NCBI GenBank assembly: GCA_964431655.1
Contig: CAYSKJ010000151.1
Location: 1 to 7,462 of the forward strand
Direction of reading: 5' to 3'
Length of the DNA stretch: 7,462 nucleotides
From: CAYMEV01 sp964431655 [NCBI: uncultured bacterium]
GTDB lineage: Bacteria > CAYMEV01
The position numbers and the translations under genes are program-made. Under the pieces are notes generated by a model. The model worked only from the letters and a program-made list of their open reading frames with translations. It did not search any database and was not told the origin of the DNA. Of the stretch, positions 1 through 7,334 are shown in pieces (position 1 is the stretch's first letter; each line of letters opens with the position of its first letter).

Positions 1-1020
1 GATTTTGCATTCGGGACATTCGATATACCGGAATGCTTTGAGATTTATGAAAAAAGCCTTGATAAACCCTGTTATGAAATCAGCCCCGAACCCCATCATT
101 CCCTTGATAAAATAAGAAACTATTCCCGGCGGCATAACCATAAAGCTTTTGTAACAATAATGGAGGGCTGTGACAATTTCTGTTCCTACTGCATAATACC
201 CTATGTCAGGGGAAGGGAGAGATCAAGGCCTGCAGAGTCCATATTAAAAGAGATTGAAATGCTGATTCAGGGGGGTGCAAAGGAGATAACCCTTCTGGGG
301 CAGAACGTGAACAGTTACAGTTATAAAGGCCTTGAATTTCCAGGACTTCTGGAAGAGATCGCCCTTATTGATGGGCTTTCCCGGCTGAGATTTATTACCA
401 GCCATCCCAGGGATACCGGTGAAAAGCTTTTTACGTCCATGAGCAGGCATGAAAATATTTGCAGAAGCATACATCTCCCTTTTCAGAGCGGGTCTGACAG
501 GATTTTATGCCTTATGAACCGCGGATATACCCATGACGGGTATTTAGGGAAGGTTGAAATACTTAAGGATTATATAAGCGACATAGTAATAACTACGGAT
601 GTGATTGTAGGTTTCCCGGGGGAAACAGAGCAGGATTTTAATGACACCATGAGGATGATAGAAGAGGTGCGTTTCTGGGGAGCCTTTTCCTTCCGGTACA
701 GCATAAGATATCCCTCAAAGGCCGCCTTGATGGATGATGATGTCCCTGAGAATGAAAAACTGAGAAGGCTTTATATGCTTCAGAAAAGGCAGAATGAGAT
801 CACCATGGATTATAACAGGGAATTTGTGGGGAAAAGCCAGAGGGTTCTGGTTGACGGAAAAAGCAAAAAATCCCCGGATTTCTTTACCGGAAAGAATGAA
901 TACAATATAACTGTGAATTTCAGGACAGATAATACCGGTTATTGCCTTTCGGTAGGTGACTTTGCCGATGTCCGGATAGAAAGATATTCCAACAGCAGTC
1001 TTATAGGCTCTCTGCTATAA
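1..1020 (+). CDS. miaB: tRNA-2-methylthio-N6-dimethylallyladenosine synthase MiaB (5' end outside window)
   Basis: This radical-SAM methylthiotransferase adds the 2-methylthio group to i6A37 of tRNAs reading UNN codons, using two 4Fe-4S clusters. The frame is open from base 1, so the 5' end is cut off; 339 residues remain. By comparison with E. coli MiaB (radical-SAM cysteines near 157-164) about 100 residues of the N-terminal methylthiotransferase domain are missing. Visible in this fragment: the CxxxCxxC cluster at Cys57, Cys61 and Cys64 within [20 protein letters not shown] at about 98-106, HLPFQSGSD at 158-166, [10 protein letters not shown] at 200-209, and a C-terminal TRAM RNA-binding domain at about 276-328. 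The FVTIMEGC context and the NVNSY motif favour MiaB over RimO or MtaB. One oddity is SIRYPSKAA where many MiaB proteins have a PRPGTPAA-like stretch. No clear terminator follows the stop, and the next gene has its own promoter. Family certain, subfamily very likely. Confidence 0.95.
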   Translation, partial: DFAFGTFDIPECFEIYEKSLDKPCYEISPEPHHSLDKIRNYSRRHNHKAFVTIMEGCDNFCSYCIIPYVRGRERSRPAESILKEIEMLIQGGAKEITLLGQNVNSYSYKGLEFPGLLEEIALIDGLSRLRFITSHPRDTGEKLFTSMSRHENICRSIHLPFQSGSDRILCLMNRGYTHDGYLGKVEILKDYISDIVITTDVIVGFPGETEQDFNDTMRMIEEVRFWGAFSFRYSIRYPSKAALMDDDVPENEKLRRLYMLQKRQNEITMDYNREFVGKSQRVLVDGKSKKSPDFFTGKNEYNITVNFRTDNTGYCLSVGDFADVRIERYSNSSLIGSLL

Positions 1021-1026
1021 AAGGGT

Positions 1027-1054
1027 TTGACAAAAAGACCGGGATGCCTATATT
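1027..1054 (+). promoter_or_regulatory. sigma70-type promoter of the bifunctional nuclease gene
   Basis: A perfect -35 box TTGACA (1027-1032) and a 5-of-6 -10 box TATATT (1049-1054) are separated by 16 bases, starting 7 bases after the miaB stop codon. Transcription would begin near 1061, leaving a leader of roughly 33 bases before the nuclease start. The nuclease gene can therefore be expressed independently of miaB. The call rests on consensus match and position only. Confidence 0.6.
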
Positions 1055-1093
1055 TAACTATTGAAAAGATAAATAATTCTTAAGAGGGTATTT

Positions 1094-1579
1094 ATGATGT
1101 TACACAAGGTGATTCTCAAAGGCATCGCATTGGATCCCACGACAAATTCCCCTATAGTTATCCTGAAGGGAGAAAACGATAAATCAATCATACCGATATG
1201 GATCGGCATATTTGAAGCCCACTCAATCATCTCTGAACTTGAGAGAGTAGAACCTCCACGGCCCATGACCCATGATCTGATGAAAAATATACTTGAAAAA
1301 CTCGATATCAAGATTGAAAAGGTCATAATTGATGATCTCAATAATAATACGTTTTTTGCAACCATCTATTTGAGCCAGGATGAAAAAACCATTACTATTG
1401 ATTCCCGCCCTTCTGATGCCATTGCCATTGCCATCCGTGCAGACAGTCCTATTTATGTTTCATCTCTGGTGCTTGAAAAATCAGCAATAAACCTGAGTGA
1501 AAACCAGAAGAGCGAGGATGCTCTGAAGAGCATCCTGGAGCAGATGAGCCCCGAAGATTTCGGAAAATACGAGATGTAA
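1094..1579 (+). CDS. bifunctional nuclease family protein (DUF151/BFN)
   Basis: A 161-residue member of the DUF151 (BFN) family. Some members have reported DNase and RNase activity, and a Thermotoga protein of the family has a known structure, but the cellular role in most bacteria is unsettled. Family signatures are IPIWIG followed by EAHSI at about 33-46, RPMTHDL at 56-62, and DSRPSDAIAIAIR at 103-115 followed by SPIYV. The C-terminal tail ALKSILEQMSPEDFGKYEM is typical of the longer DUF151 proteins. No signal peptide or membrane segment is seen, so it should be cytoplasmic. The start is the first of two adjacent ATGs, with AGAGGG at 1083-1088 five bases upstream; the second ATG (1097) is equally plausible at eight bases. 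It has its own promoter just after miaB and converges on hflX, whose stop lies 4 bases beyond. Family is secure; activity is inferred. Confidence 0.93.
   Translation: MMLHKVILKGIALDPTTNSPIVILKGENDKSIIPIWIGIFEAHSIISELERVEPPRPMTHDLMKNILEKLDIKIEKVIIDDLNNNTFFATIYLSQDEKTITIDSRPSDAIAIAIRADSPIYVSSLVLEKSAINLSENQKSEDALKSILEQMSPEDFGKYEM
1515..1536 (-). terminator. perfect 9-bp hairpin, possible weak terminator of the leftward operon
   Basis: AGGATGCTC (1515-1523) and GAGCATCCT (1528-1536) form a perfect 9-bp inverted repeat around the four-base loop TGAA, inside the 3' end of the nuclease gene. For leftward transcripts it lies about 48 bases past the hflX stop, followed by pyrimidine-rich CGCTCTTCTGGTTTT, which is a poor and delayed U tract. 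It is the strongest hairpin I found near this convergent junction, where no intergenic room exists. It could terminate or protect the 3' end of the hflX message, or be a coincidence of codons (Glu-Asp-Ala-Leu-Lys-Ser-Ile-Leu). Confidence 0.3.
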
Positions 1580-1583
1580 AGCC

Positions 1584-2930
1584 CTAAACCTGAAATCCTT
1601 TTAATTCCTGAGCATATTCCCTTTTAGCATAACACTGAATAATAAACCATGTATCCCTTTCTTCCAGAGAAATCACCTCACAGACGAGAAAAATCCGGTT
1701 TATGATATCCTTTCTCCTGCTGTCGACTTTTAGTGAAAGCAGATATTCATCCGCCCTTATCCTTTTAAGTATTTCATTTTTCAGGGGTTCAATTTTCCTG
1801 TTTTTCAATGCAGATAATATCAGGGGATTTTTATCAAATCCCTCAAAGGATTTTATCTTTTCGGCCAGGGTATTTTCATCCAGCAGGTCCATCTTGTTCA
1901 GGACAAAACTGTTGGGTATTCTGTCTGCTCCGATATCATGGAGTACGCTGAGCACGACTTCAGCCCTCTTGATAAAATCACTCTGGGAGATATCTATTAC
2001 TGTAAGTATCATATCCGAGTTCAGCACTTCGGAAAGCGTGGCGTAAAAGGATTCTACGAGCTGGTGGGGAAGCTTCCGGATAAAGCCTACGGTATCGGAA
2101 ATCAGAATGTGACGCCGGTCATTGAGCTGAACCTTCCTTATAAGGGTGTCCAGGGTTGAAAAGAGCTTGTCTTCACAATATACCGGTGCTGAAGATAACT
2201 GGGAAAGCAGGGTGCTTTTGCCTGAGTTGGTATATCCTACAAGGGAAACCCTGTATTCGTCCCTCCTTTTCTGCCTTCTGATATCAATTCCCTGTTTTAT
2301 TGCTGACAGATCCCTCTTAATTTTAGTCATTCTTTTTAGGAGCAGTCTGCGGTCAAGCTCTATCTGCCTTTCTCCGGGGCCTTTCAGTCCTATTCCGCCC
2401 TTCTGCCTGGAAAGGTGCGTCCACATCCTCTGGAGCCTGGGAAGAGTGTATTCAAGCTTGGCAAGCTCTATCTGAAGCTTGGAAAGCCTGGATTTTGCAT
2501 TATTGGAGAATATTGTCAGTATCAGCTCTGTTCTGTCTATAATCTTTATATTCATGGCTTTTTCTATGTTTTTTATCTGAACCGGGGTAAGTTCTTCATC
2601 AAATACAATGGTATCTATGCTGTACTGATCTGATAAATTCTTTATTTCGTCCAGTTTGCCCCGGTGCACAAAAGTTAAGGGGTCAGACTGACGAAGGCTC
2701 TGGGTGATTCTTGCTACCGGGTTCCCGCCTGCCGTTTCTATGAGCCGGGACAGCTCATCCAGGTTTTTTTCCGTTTCGCCGATATAAGATTCGGCATAAT
2801 CAAGGGCTACAAGGAGACATCTCTCTTTTTCCTTTCTTACAGAGACAGGATAGCCCTTTTTTCTTTTTATTTCATGGTCGCCGGGATTAATCATCATAGG
2901 ATCCGCTATCTTCCTGGAAAAAAAACTCAT
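1584..2930 (-). CDS. hflX: GTPase HflX
   Basis: HflX is a GTPase that binds the 50S subunit and in some bacteria rescues stalled or heat-damaged ribosomes. The 448 residues show, in order, an unaligned N-terminal tail (1-37), the HflX N-terminal domain (about 38-170), the signature GGIGLKGPGE (178-187), a helical segment to about 225, then the G domain: G1 GYTNSGKST (232-240), G3 DTVGFI (279-284), G4 NKMD (345-348) and G5 SAL (373-375). Length is slightly above E. coli HflX (426). Deviations are GERQIELDRR for the usual GETQxExDRR, and TLDTLIR where most have TLDPTTR. The ATG at 2930 lies inside plsB (44-base overlap) and lacks a ribosome binding site. ATG at 2897 or 2894 (overlap 11 or 8 bases) is equally likely, since homology starts only at about residue 38. 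It is the last gene of the leftward unit, probably coupled to plsB translation. Confidence 0.95.
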   Translation of the reverse strand: MSFFSRKIADPMMINPGDHEIKRKKGYPVSVRKEKERCLLVALDYAESYIGETEKNLDELSRLIETAGGNPVARITQSLRQSDPLTFVHRGKLDEIKNLSDQYSIDTIVFDEELTPVQIKNIEKAMNIKIIDRTELILTIFSNNAKSRLSKLQIELAKLEYTLPRLQRMWTHLSRQKGGIGLKGPGERQIELDRRLLLKRMTKIKRDLSAIKQGIDIRRQKRRDEYRVSLVGYTNSGKSTLLSQLSSAPVYCEDKLFSTLDTLIRKVQLNDRRHILISDTVGFIRKLPHQLVESFYATLSEVLNSDMILTVIDISQSDFIKRAEVVLSVLHDIGADRIPNSFVLNKMDLLDENTLAEKIKSFEGFDKNPLILSALKNRKIEPLKNEILKRIRADEYLLSLKVDSRRKDIINRIFLVCEVISLEERDTWFIIQCYAKREYAQELKGFQV

Positions 2931-5292
2931 CGGGGATATTCAGCACATCTTTTTCCCTCTCATATTCCATTGACAGCATATCTTTTATAGACATGCAGAT
3001 CTCATTGAACTGCACTCCTGTCCCCAGTATCCTGTCGCCGGGTTTGTCGCTGTTCTTTGCAATGCACAGGGCCTGTTCATCAATCATGAGTTCTACCGCA
3101 TTATTGAAGGTGCTTACAGATATAATGCCGTAATTTTCTATGATTCCTGTCTTATGATAGATGTTTGCCAGTTTTACCATATTATTTACCAGATTTTTCT
3201 GCAGGACTGTCCCAATTTTTGGGAAAATCAGCTCCATGATGCTTATGGAAAAATAATAGCCCATGCGAAGATGGTATGAAATCTCTGACCAGAATACAAG
3301 GCTGTTCTCCCGGGCTTTTTTATCCCCGGGAATGCTTATGAGTTCATCCAGCGCGCTGAGGCATTTTTCATCGCAGAATTGCCCGCTGAACTGTATATCA
3401 TATCTCAAAATGCCGGTGATTCTTAAAAAGATGCTGTATTTTCCATCGGTATCCATATCAGTGTGCTTTCTTGTCAGAAAGCATAGAATGGACCGGGGAA
3501 GGAGTATTTCACTTATATTATTGAAATAGTATTTGAGCATTAGACCGTGTTTTTTTGATTTTATCTTGTACATCATAATACCGGATTTATCAGACTTTAC
3601 TATAAAATCCTGGGATTCAAAGAAGCCGAGGTATGTTTCTATAAAACTTTCAATGGATTTGTGCTGTGCCGGAAGACGGTAATCTCTGTAGAGCCTTACG
3701 GTATGGATAATTTCAGCAAGCCTCCATGCGACCATGGACTTTGTTATCCAGCGGGATTCACAGAAAATTGCGGAGGCCAGGAGCGTACTCCCGGATATCT
3801 CCATATTATTGAATATATTTTTCATAATATGCTCTGAAAGGAGCTGGAAGCTTTTCTTTGTATACCTTTTCTCATCGGACCCCATTCTTTCTCTTAAAAA
3901 CCTGTTCACAGAAATGGGCTTTGAAAGTTTGATATACACATTCCGGTAATGCTTTTTTATAAAATTATGTATATCAAAGAGGCCTTCCAGGTCTTCCTTC
4001 TTTTTCGGAATACCCCTGTCCTCGTCCACAAGTACTGAGTCTTCTATTACCCTGTCATATTCGATTGACACAGGAACCAGGTAAAGGTCTTTGAGTTTCA
4101 TTTCCCTCGTACCCTGTATAAGCATCCTCAATAAACCCATTTTCGGGGAAAGAAGCTTTCCAGTCCTTGTCCTTGTTCCCTCTATAAAGAATTCAATGCT
4201 GTATTTTGACCGGAGAAGATAGTTCATGTAATACCTGAATAGCTGAGGGTAAAGCATGCTGTCTTTGAAATCCCTCTTTATGTAAAATGCTCCTGCCCTC
4301 CTGAAGATAAAGCCGATGGGGAATATGTCTAGATTATCGCCTGCTGCAATAAGAGGGCATACCAGCTGATTTTTGAACATACAGTAGGAAAGCATTAAAT
4401 AGTCCATATGGCTTTTATGATTAGGTATCAGTATAACTGGATGGTCGGCAGCTATTTTTCTGAGTTCTTCAAATCCTTTCCTGTTGAGAATGATATCGTC
4501 ATAGAGGTAGTGGTAAAGGGGTGTAAGTATCTTGTTGAAAAACTGCAGGTAGACAGTGCTGAAATCAGCTGTCATCTTATTAAATATTGCTTCCGCTTCT
4601 CTGAGGTTTTTACCATAGTCGCCTTTTTTTAAGATTTCTGTAACTGCATCATCTTTTAAAAAGCCTTTAATAAGCTTTTTTCTGTCCGGGAATCTCCTGC
4701 CTCTGGTTACTATTTCCTGTCTTTTGTTTTCACGCAGGGCTTTTGTACGCATTTCCACAAGCTGAAACCGGGTGCCTTTTTCGTGTTTTTCTGACCAGAA
4801 AGGTTCCCCGGACATTATCAGAGAATCCTTTCTGTTGAGGATGAACTGCAGCAGTCTTAAACGGATATTGCCCGGCCTCCTTGAAAGGTGTATCACTGTG
4901 GGATAGCAGACCGCTCTTTGGCTGTAAAGGGGCAGAATCAGATCCTGCAGTATCCTGTCTTTATCAATACTATAGAAGCCTGGCTTTTTGAAAATTCCTG
5001 GCTTTCTGCAGAAATAGCCGTAATAAAAGTTAAGCTCAGGGTTGTCCTGAACCATTTTGGTCAACTTTTTCACCCTTAGTTTTTCAGAGAAGAATAGAAG
5101 AGGGTTTCTGATATATTCTGCAATTCGGAGGCGTACTGCATCAGGGTATTTCATCCCTGCTGAACAGCAGAACAGCATCCTGTCAAAAAGGGTGCAGCGG
5201 GTAAGCAGAAATATATTTGCCTTGCCCTTTTCCAGGGTTTCCGGCAGATAAATCCTCAAATGACTGAGAAAGGGCTTTAAGACAAAGTACAA
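2887..5292 (-). CDS. plsB: glycerol-3-phosphate 1-O-acyltransferase PlsB
   Basis: PlsB acylates sn-glycerol-3-phosphate at position 1 with acyl-CoA or acyl-ACP at the inner membrane, the first step of phospholipid synthesis. The 801 residues match E. coli PlsB (807) in length and block order: block I NHKSHMDY with the catalytic H-x4-D pair His292/Asp297, block II GAFYIKR (334-340) after IFRR, block III FIEGTRTRTGKL (369-380) and block IV around Pro407. The helical region before block I and the later YYFNNISEILLP stretch (588-599) also align with PlsB rather than with the short PlsC or PlsY enzymes. The coordinate given uses a TTG start. That TTG is 20 bases from the only ribosome binding site, so the true start is uncertain (possibly ATC at 5307 or ATT at 5295; the frame is open up to the stop at 5332-5334). 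It sits 25 bases after the barrel gene and overlaps hflX. Function is near certain. Confidence 0.95.
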   Translation of the reverse strand: MYFVLKPFLSHLRIYLPETLEKGKANIFLLTRCTLFDRMLFCCSAGMKYPDAVRLRIAEYIRNPLLFFSEKLRVKKLTKMVQDNPELNFYYGYFCRKPGIFKKPGFYSIDKDRILQDLILPLYSQRAVCYPTVIHLSRRPGNIRLRLLQFILNRKDSLIMSGEPFWSEKHEKGTRFQLVEMRTKALRENKRQEIVTRGRRFPDRKKLIKGFLKDDAVTEILKKGDYGKNLREAEAIFNKMTADFSTVYLQFFNKILTPLYHYLYDDIILNRKGFEELRKIAADHPVILIPNHKSHMDYLMLSYCMFKNQLVCPLIAAGDNLDIFPIGFIFRRAGAFYIKRDFKDSMLYPQLFRYYMNYLLRSKYSIEFFIEGTRTRTGKLLSPKMGLLRMLIQGTREMKLKDLYLVPVSIEYDRVIEDSVLVDEDRGIPKKKEDLEGLFDIHNFIKKHYRNVYIKLSKPISVNRFLRERMGSDEKRYTKKSFQLLSEHIMKNIFNNMEISGSTLLASAIFCESRWITKSMVAWRLAEIIHTVRLYRDYRLPAQHKSIESFIETYLGFFESQDFIVKSDKSGIMMYKIKSKKHGLMLKYYFNNISEILLPRSILCFLTRKHTDMDTDGKYSIFLRITGILRYDIQFSGQFCDEKCLSALDELISIPGDKKARENSLVFWSEISYHLRMGYYFSISIMELIFPKIGTVLQKNLVNNMVKLANIYHKTGIIENYGIISVSTFNNAVELMIDEQALCIAKNSDKPGDRILGTGVQFNEICMSIKDMLSMEYEREKDVLNIPDEFFFQEDSGSYDD

Positions 5293-5312
5293 AATATTAC
5301 AGCTGATAGAAG

Positions 5313-5320
5313 TCCTCTTA
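5313..5320 (-). promoter_or_regulatory. ribosome binding site of plsB, overlapping the upstream stop codon
   Basis: The minus strand reads TAAGAGGA, where TAA is the stop of the beta-barrel gene. The motif resembles the TTAAGAGGG site of the nuclease gene. In the nuclease gene the ATG follows after five bases; here the codon at the same distance in the plsB frame is ATC (5307-5305), while TTG at 5292 is 20 bases away. The site therefore decides, or at least questions, the plsB start. Confidence 0.5.
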
Positions 5321-5890
5321 GAAGTAGTATTTTAGTCCGAACTCGCCACCCAGAAGATCCATTGCATCATCGGAATTTACCCTGTGATAGCTTAGGCATG
5401 TCGATACGGCAAAAGACCTTCGGAAAAGAACTTCAAAGCCTGCGCCGGCAGCAAAGCCGCCGAAATACCTGTTGTCATAGTCATAATAGACAACATTCCC
5501 ATTATTGTCATAGCTGGTGTAGGAGTCGGCATCCTGGGTATATATTCCGGGCCCGAAGAAGAAAAAGGGCCTGAAGGACCGGTGGCTGTTAACAATAAAT
5601 GTGGCAATCAGGCTGAAATAGCCCAGGTTCAGATCTGAACTGCTTCTGTTCTTATGATTGAAATACAGGAACCCTGTTTTGAATCCGAAGGCAAAATAGT
5701 CCTGGAGGTGAAAATCAACGGTAACAGCACCCTGAACACCATCCTGGTAGATATCTTCCCTGTTTTCCTGATCAAAGGCGGACAGGCCAATGCTCCAGCC
5801 GACTGACCATGGGAAATCATCTTCTTCATAGTCATAGCCAAAGGTAAGCATAGGGAAAAGCACAAGTAGAATTATGATCATCTTTTTCAC
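5318..5890 (-). CDS. small outer-membrane beta-barrel protein of unknown function
   Basis: A 190-residue exported protein. Residues 1-18 are a signal peptide (Lys-Lys, a hydrophobic IIILLVLFPML core, then TFG before YDYEEDD). The mature part, about 172 residues, alternates aromatic/hydrophobic and polar residues in likely strands (SVGWSIGLSAF, YFAFGFKTGFLYF, FSLIATFIV, RPFFFFGPGIY, GFAAGAGFEVLF, GEFGLKYYF). It ends in Phe, the usual beta-signal for barrel insertion. Size suits an eight-strand barrel of the OmpA/OmpX/OmpW type. The segment at about 118-140, rich in Tyr, Asp and Asn, looks like a surface loop. The start is GTG, not ATG, and is well supported: AAGGAG at 5898-5903 lies seven bases upstream, and GTGA overlaps the stop of the preceding GTPase gene by 4 bases. 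No specific family or ligand is recognised. The location in the outer membrane is inferred from sequence pattern. Confidence 0.82.
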   Translation of the reverse strand: MKKMIIILLVLFPMLTFGYDYEEDDFPWSVGWSIGLSAFDQENREDIYQDGVQGAVTVDFHLQDYFAFGFKTGFLYFNHKNRSSSDLNLGYFSLIATFIVNSHRSFRPFFFFGPGIYTQDADSYTSYDNNGNVVYYDYDNRYFGGFAAGAGFEVLFRRSFAVSTCLSYHRVNSDDAMDLLGGEFGLKYYF

Positions 5891-7293
5891 TTTTTTTCTC
5901 CTTTTACATTAAATTTTAGATTTAGCACCAGGTTCTGAGGTATGGTTTTGTGAGGTTTTGATATCTGCAATTTAAAGTTTTTTGATACTGATTTACCGCC
6001 TTCATTATTGAATTTAATATCTATTTCGGCATCCTGGAGGCTGTTATACATCTCAGGGTCAATGCGGACAGCAAACTCCTTCTCTATGGTTATCTCCTGA
6101 ATAATGTCCGGCACATTCGAAAGAAGGTATTCATTGAGCAGGCGGTCGGTGTCCCTGCTTATCTCGGTATCCTTTTCTGAAAAGACTGAAGAATATACCG
6201 ATGACAGCAATGAATCGACGTCTGCTGCATCTTCTTCCTCTTCCGGTTCAGCCTGTGTTTTGTAATTACTGTCCATAAGCATTTCTTTCAGATTGTCCAG
6301 CGATTTGTCCAGGTTTTCAGGTTCTGCCCCGGGATTGAGGGAATTATCTGCCTGCTGATAATCCTGGTAATGTATTTCTTCTGTAGGCTCTGATTCATAT
6401 ATTTCCTTCCCATTACCTTCATTCTCCATGTCATCCTCAATAATATCTTCCCGGCGGGACTTTTCTTCGGTCTGAATCTCTATGTCCGTCTCCTGCTGTT
6501 TAATGGTCTCCCTTTTCTGCTTAAGGAGATCCAGTTTTTCCTTCAGGGAAAGTTTTCTTTCTTCGCCTTCAGGCACTGAAACAGCTTCAGCTTTCTCCTG
6601 CGCCCTGGGTTTCAGGGGTTCGGCCGGTTTTGTAATGGTAAGGGGCTGCTGGGGTTTTCTCTCCATGGTAAAACTGGGCCTCATGGATGGAGTTGAAACC
6701 TGCTCCTGCGCCTTTTTCCTCAGGTGGCGGATGGTAACCCTGGATATGCCTTTCAAAGTATCAATAACTCCCCTGCCTGTTATAGCTACAGCCTCGAACC
6801 ATGGCACATCATCCCTGTTAAGCAGTCTGTTAAGTTCATCAATGCTGAATATATTGAGAAGGTCCCTCTTGTTGTACTGTATTACATAGGGGATTTCTTC
6901 TATCTTCAGATTGTGGGATTTAAGATTATCCAGCATATTTGTAAAGCTCTCGATATTGGCATCCATCATCGGCTTCTGGCTGTCAGCAACAAATACTATG
7001 GCATCAACACCTTTTAAGACAAGCCGTCTGGTTGAATTATAAAATACCTGCCCGGGTACGGTATAAAGCTGGAAGCGTGCCTTGAAACCTGCTATGGAGC
7101 CTACATCAAGGGGAAGGAGGTCAAAGAAGAGCGTTCTGTCGGTTTCTGTGGCAAGGGATACCATTTCACCCCTCGCCTTTGGTGAGGTTTTATTGTAGAT
7201 ATACTGCAGATTGGTGGTCTTCCCGCATAAACCCGGCCCGTAATAAACTATTTTGGCAGCCATCAGTTTGGTCGAGTAGTTGAAAAAAACCAT
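5887..7293 (-). CDS. MglA-like small GTPase with a long C-terminal extension
   Basis: Residues 1-195 are a close MglA homologue, the Ras-like switch that sets cell polarity and motility in Myxococcus. The P-loop GPGLCGKTT is at 19-27, Arg53 lies in LATETDRT, the switch-II motif TVPGQ (78-82, Thr replacing the usual Asp) carries Gln82, VADSQ is at 102-106 and NKRD (141-144) is the G4 motif. Arg53 and Gln82 match residues known to matter in Myxococcus MglA. MglA is normally about 195 residues; here 270 more follow: a basic, proline-rich linker (196-245), a Lys/Glu/Gln helix likely to form a coiled coil (246-275), a very acidic stretch (276-356), a helical part (357-396) and a beta-rich C-terminal module (about 397-464). 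I do not recognise that module. No MglB partner is in the window. The ATG gives the canonical MglA N-terminus (xxFFNYS), an in-frame stop lies 12 bases upstream, and the ribosome binding site is weak. First gene of the leftward unit. Name mglA avoided because the architecture differs. Confidence 0.93.
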   Translation of the reverse strand: MVFFNYSTKLMAAKIVYYGPGLCGKTTNLQYIYNKTSPKARGEMVSLATETDRTLFFDLLPLDVGSIAGFKARFQLYTVPGQVFYNSTRRLVLKGVDAIVFVADSQKPMMDANIESFTNMLDNLKSHNLKIEEIPYVIQYNKRDLLNIFSIDELNRLLNRDDVPWFEAVAITGRGVIDTLKGISRVTIRHLRKKAQEQVSTPSMRPSFTMERKPQQPLTITKPAEPLKPRAQEKAEAVSVPEGEERKLSLKEKLDLLKQKRETIKQQETDIEIQTEEKSRREDIIEDDMENEGNGKEIYESEPTEEIHYQDYQQADNSLNPGAEPENLDKSLDNLKEMLMDSNYKTQAEPEEEEDAADVDSLLSSVYSSVFSEKDTEISRDTDRLLNEYLLSNVPDIIQEITIEKEFAVRIDPEMYNSLQDAEIDIKFNNEGGKSVSKNFKLQISKPHKTIPQNLVLNLKFNVKGEKK

Positions 7294-7304
7294 ATAATGT
7301 AATT

Positions 7305-7314
7305 AATGTCCCTT
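7305..7314. repeat. single short copy of AATGTCCCTT near the GTPase start
   Basis: The ten bases AATGTCCCTT recur exactly at 7427-7436 within the end repeats. Here they lie 11 bases from the start codon of the GTPase gene. Read on the minus strand they give AAGGGACATT, the only purine-rich stretch that could act as a ribosome binding site, although about 15 bases separates it from the ATG. The match is short and may be chance. Confidence 0.25.
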
Positions 7315-7334
7315 AAAATATTGTATTGTTATTG

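Noticed and set aside
1001-1020. Inverted repeat TTATAG/CTATAA at the miaB stop as a terminator
   Set aside because: Only six mostly A-T pairs around an eight-base loop, followed by AAAAGGG and no T run; too weak to call.
1054-1365. 103-codon minus-strand frame opposite the nuclease gene
   Set aside because: Antisense shadow of a well-conserved DUF151 coding region, with no homology that I recognise.
5392-5865. Nearly continuous second reading frame on the minus strand through the barrel gene (two frames of 71 and 78 codons split by one stop)
   Set aside because: It is interrupted, has no ribosome binding site, and encodes no recognisable protein, whereas the barrel frame has a signal peptide, a good ribosome binding site and a terminal Phe.
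6482-6889. 135-codon plus-strand frame opposite the GTPase gene
   Set aside because: The product is Ser/Leu/Phe-rich low complexity, the expected antisense of the charged and Pro/Lys-rich linker region; no ribosome binding site.
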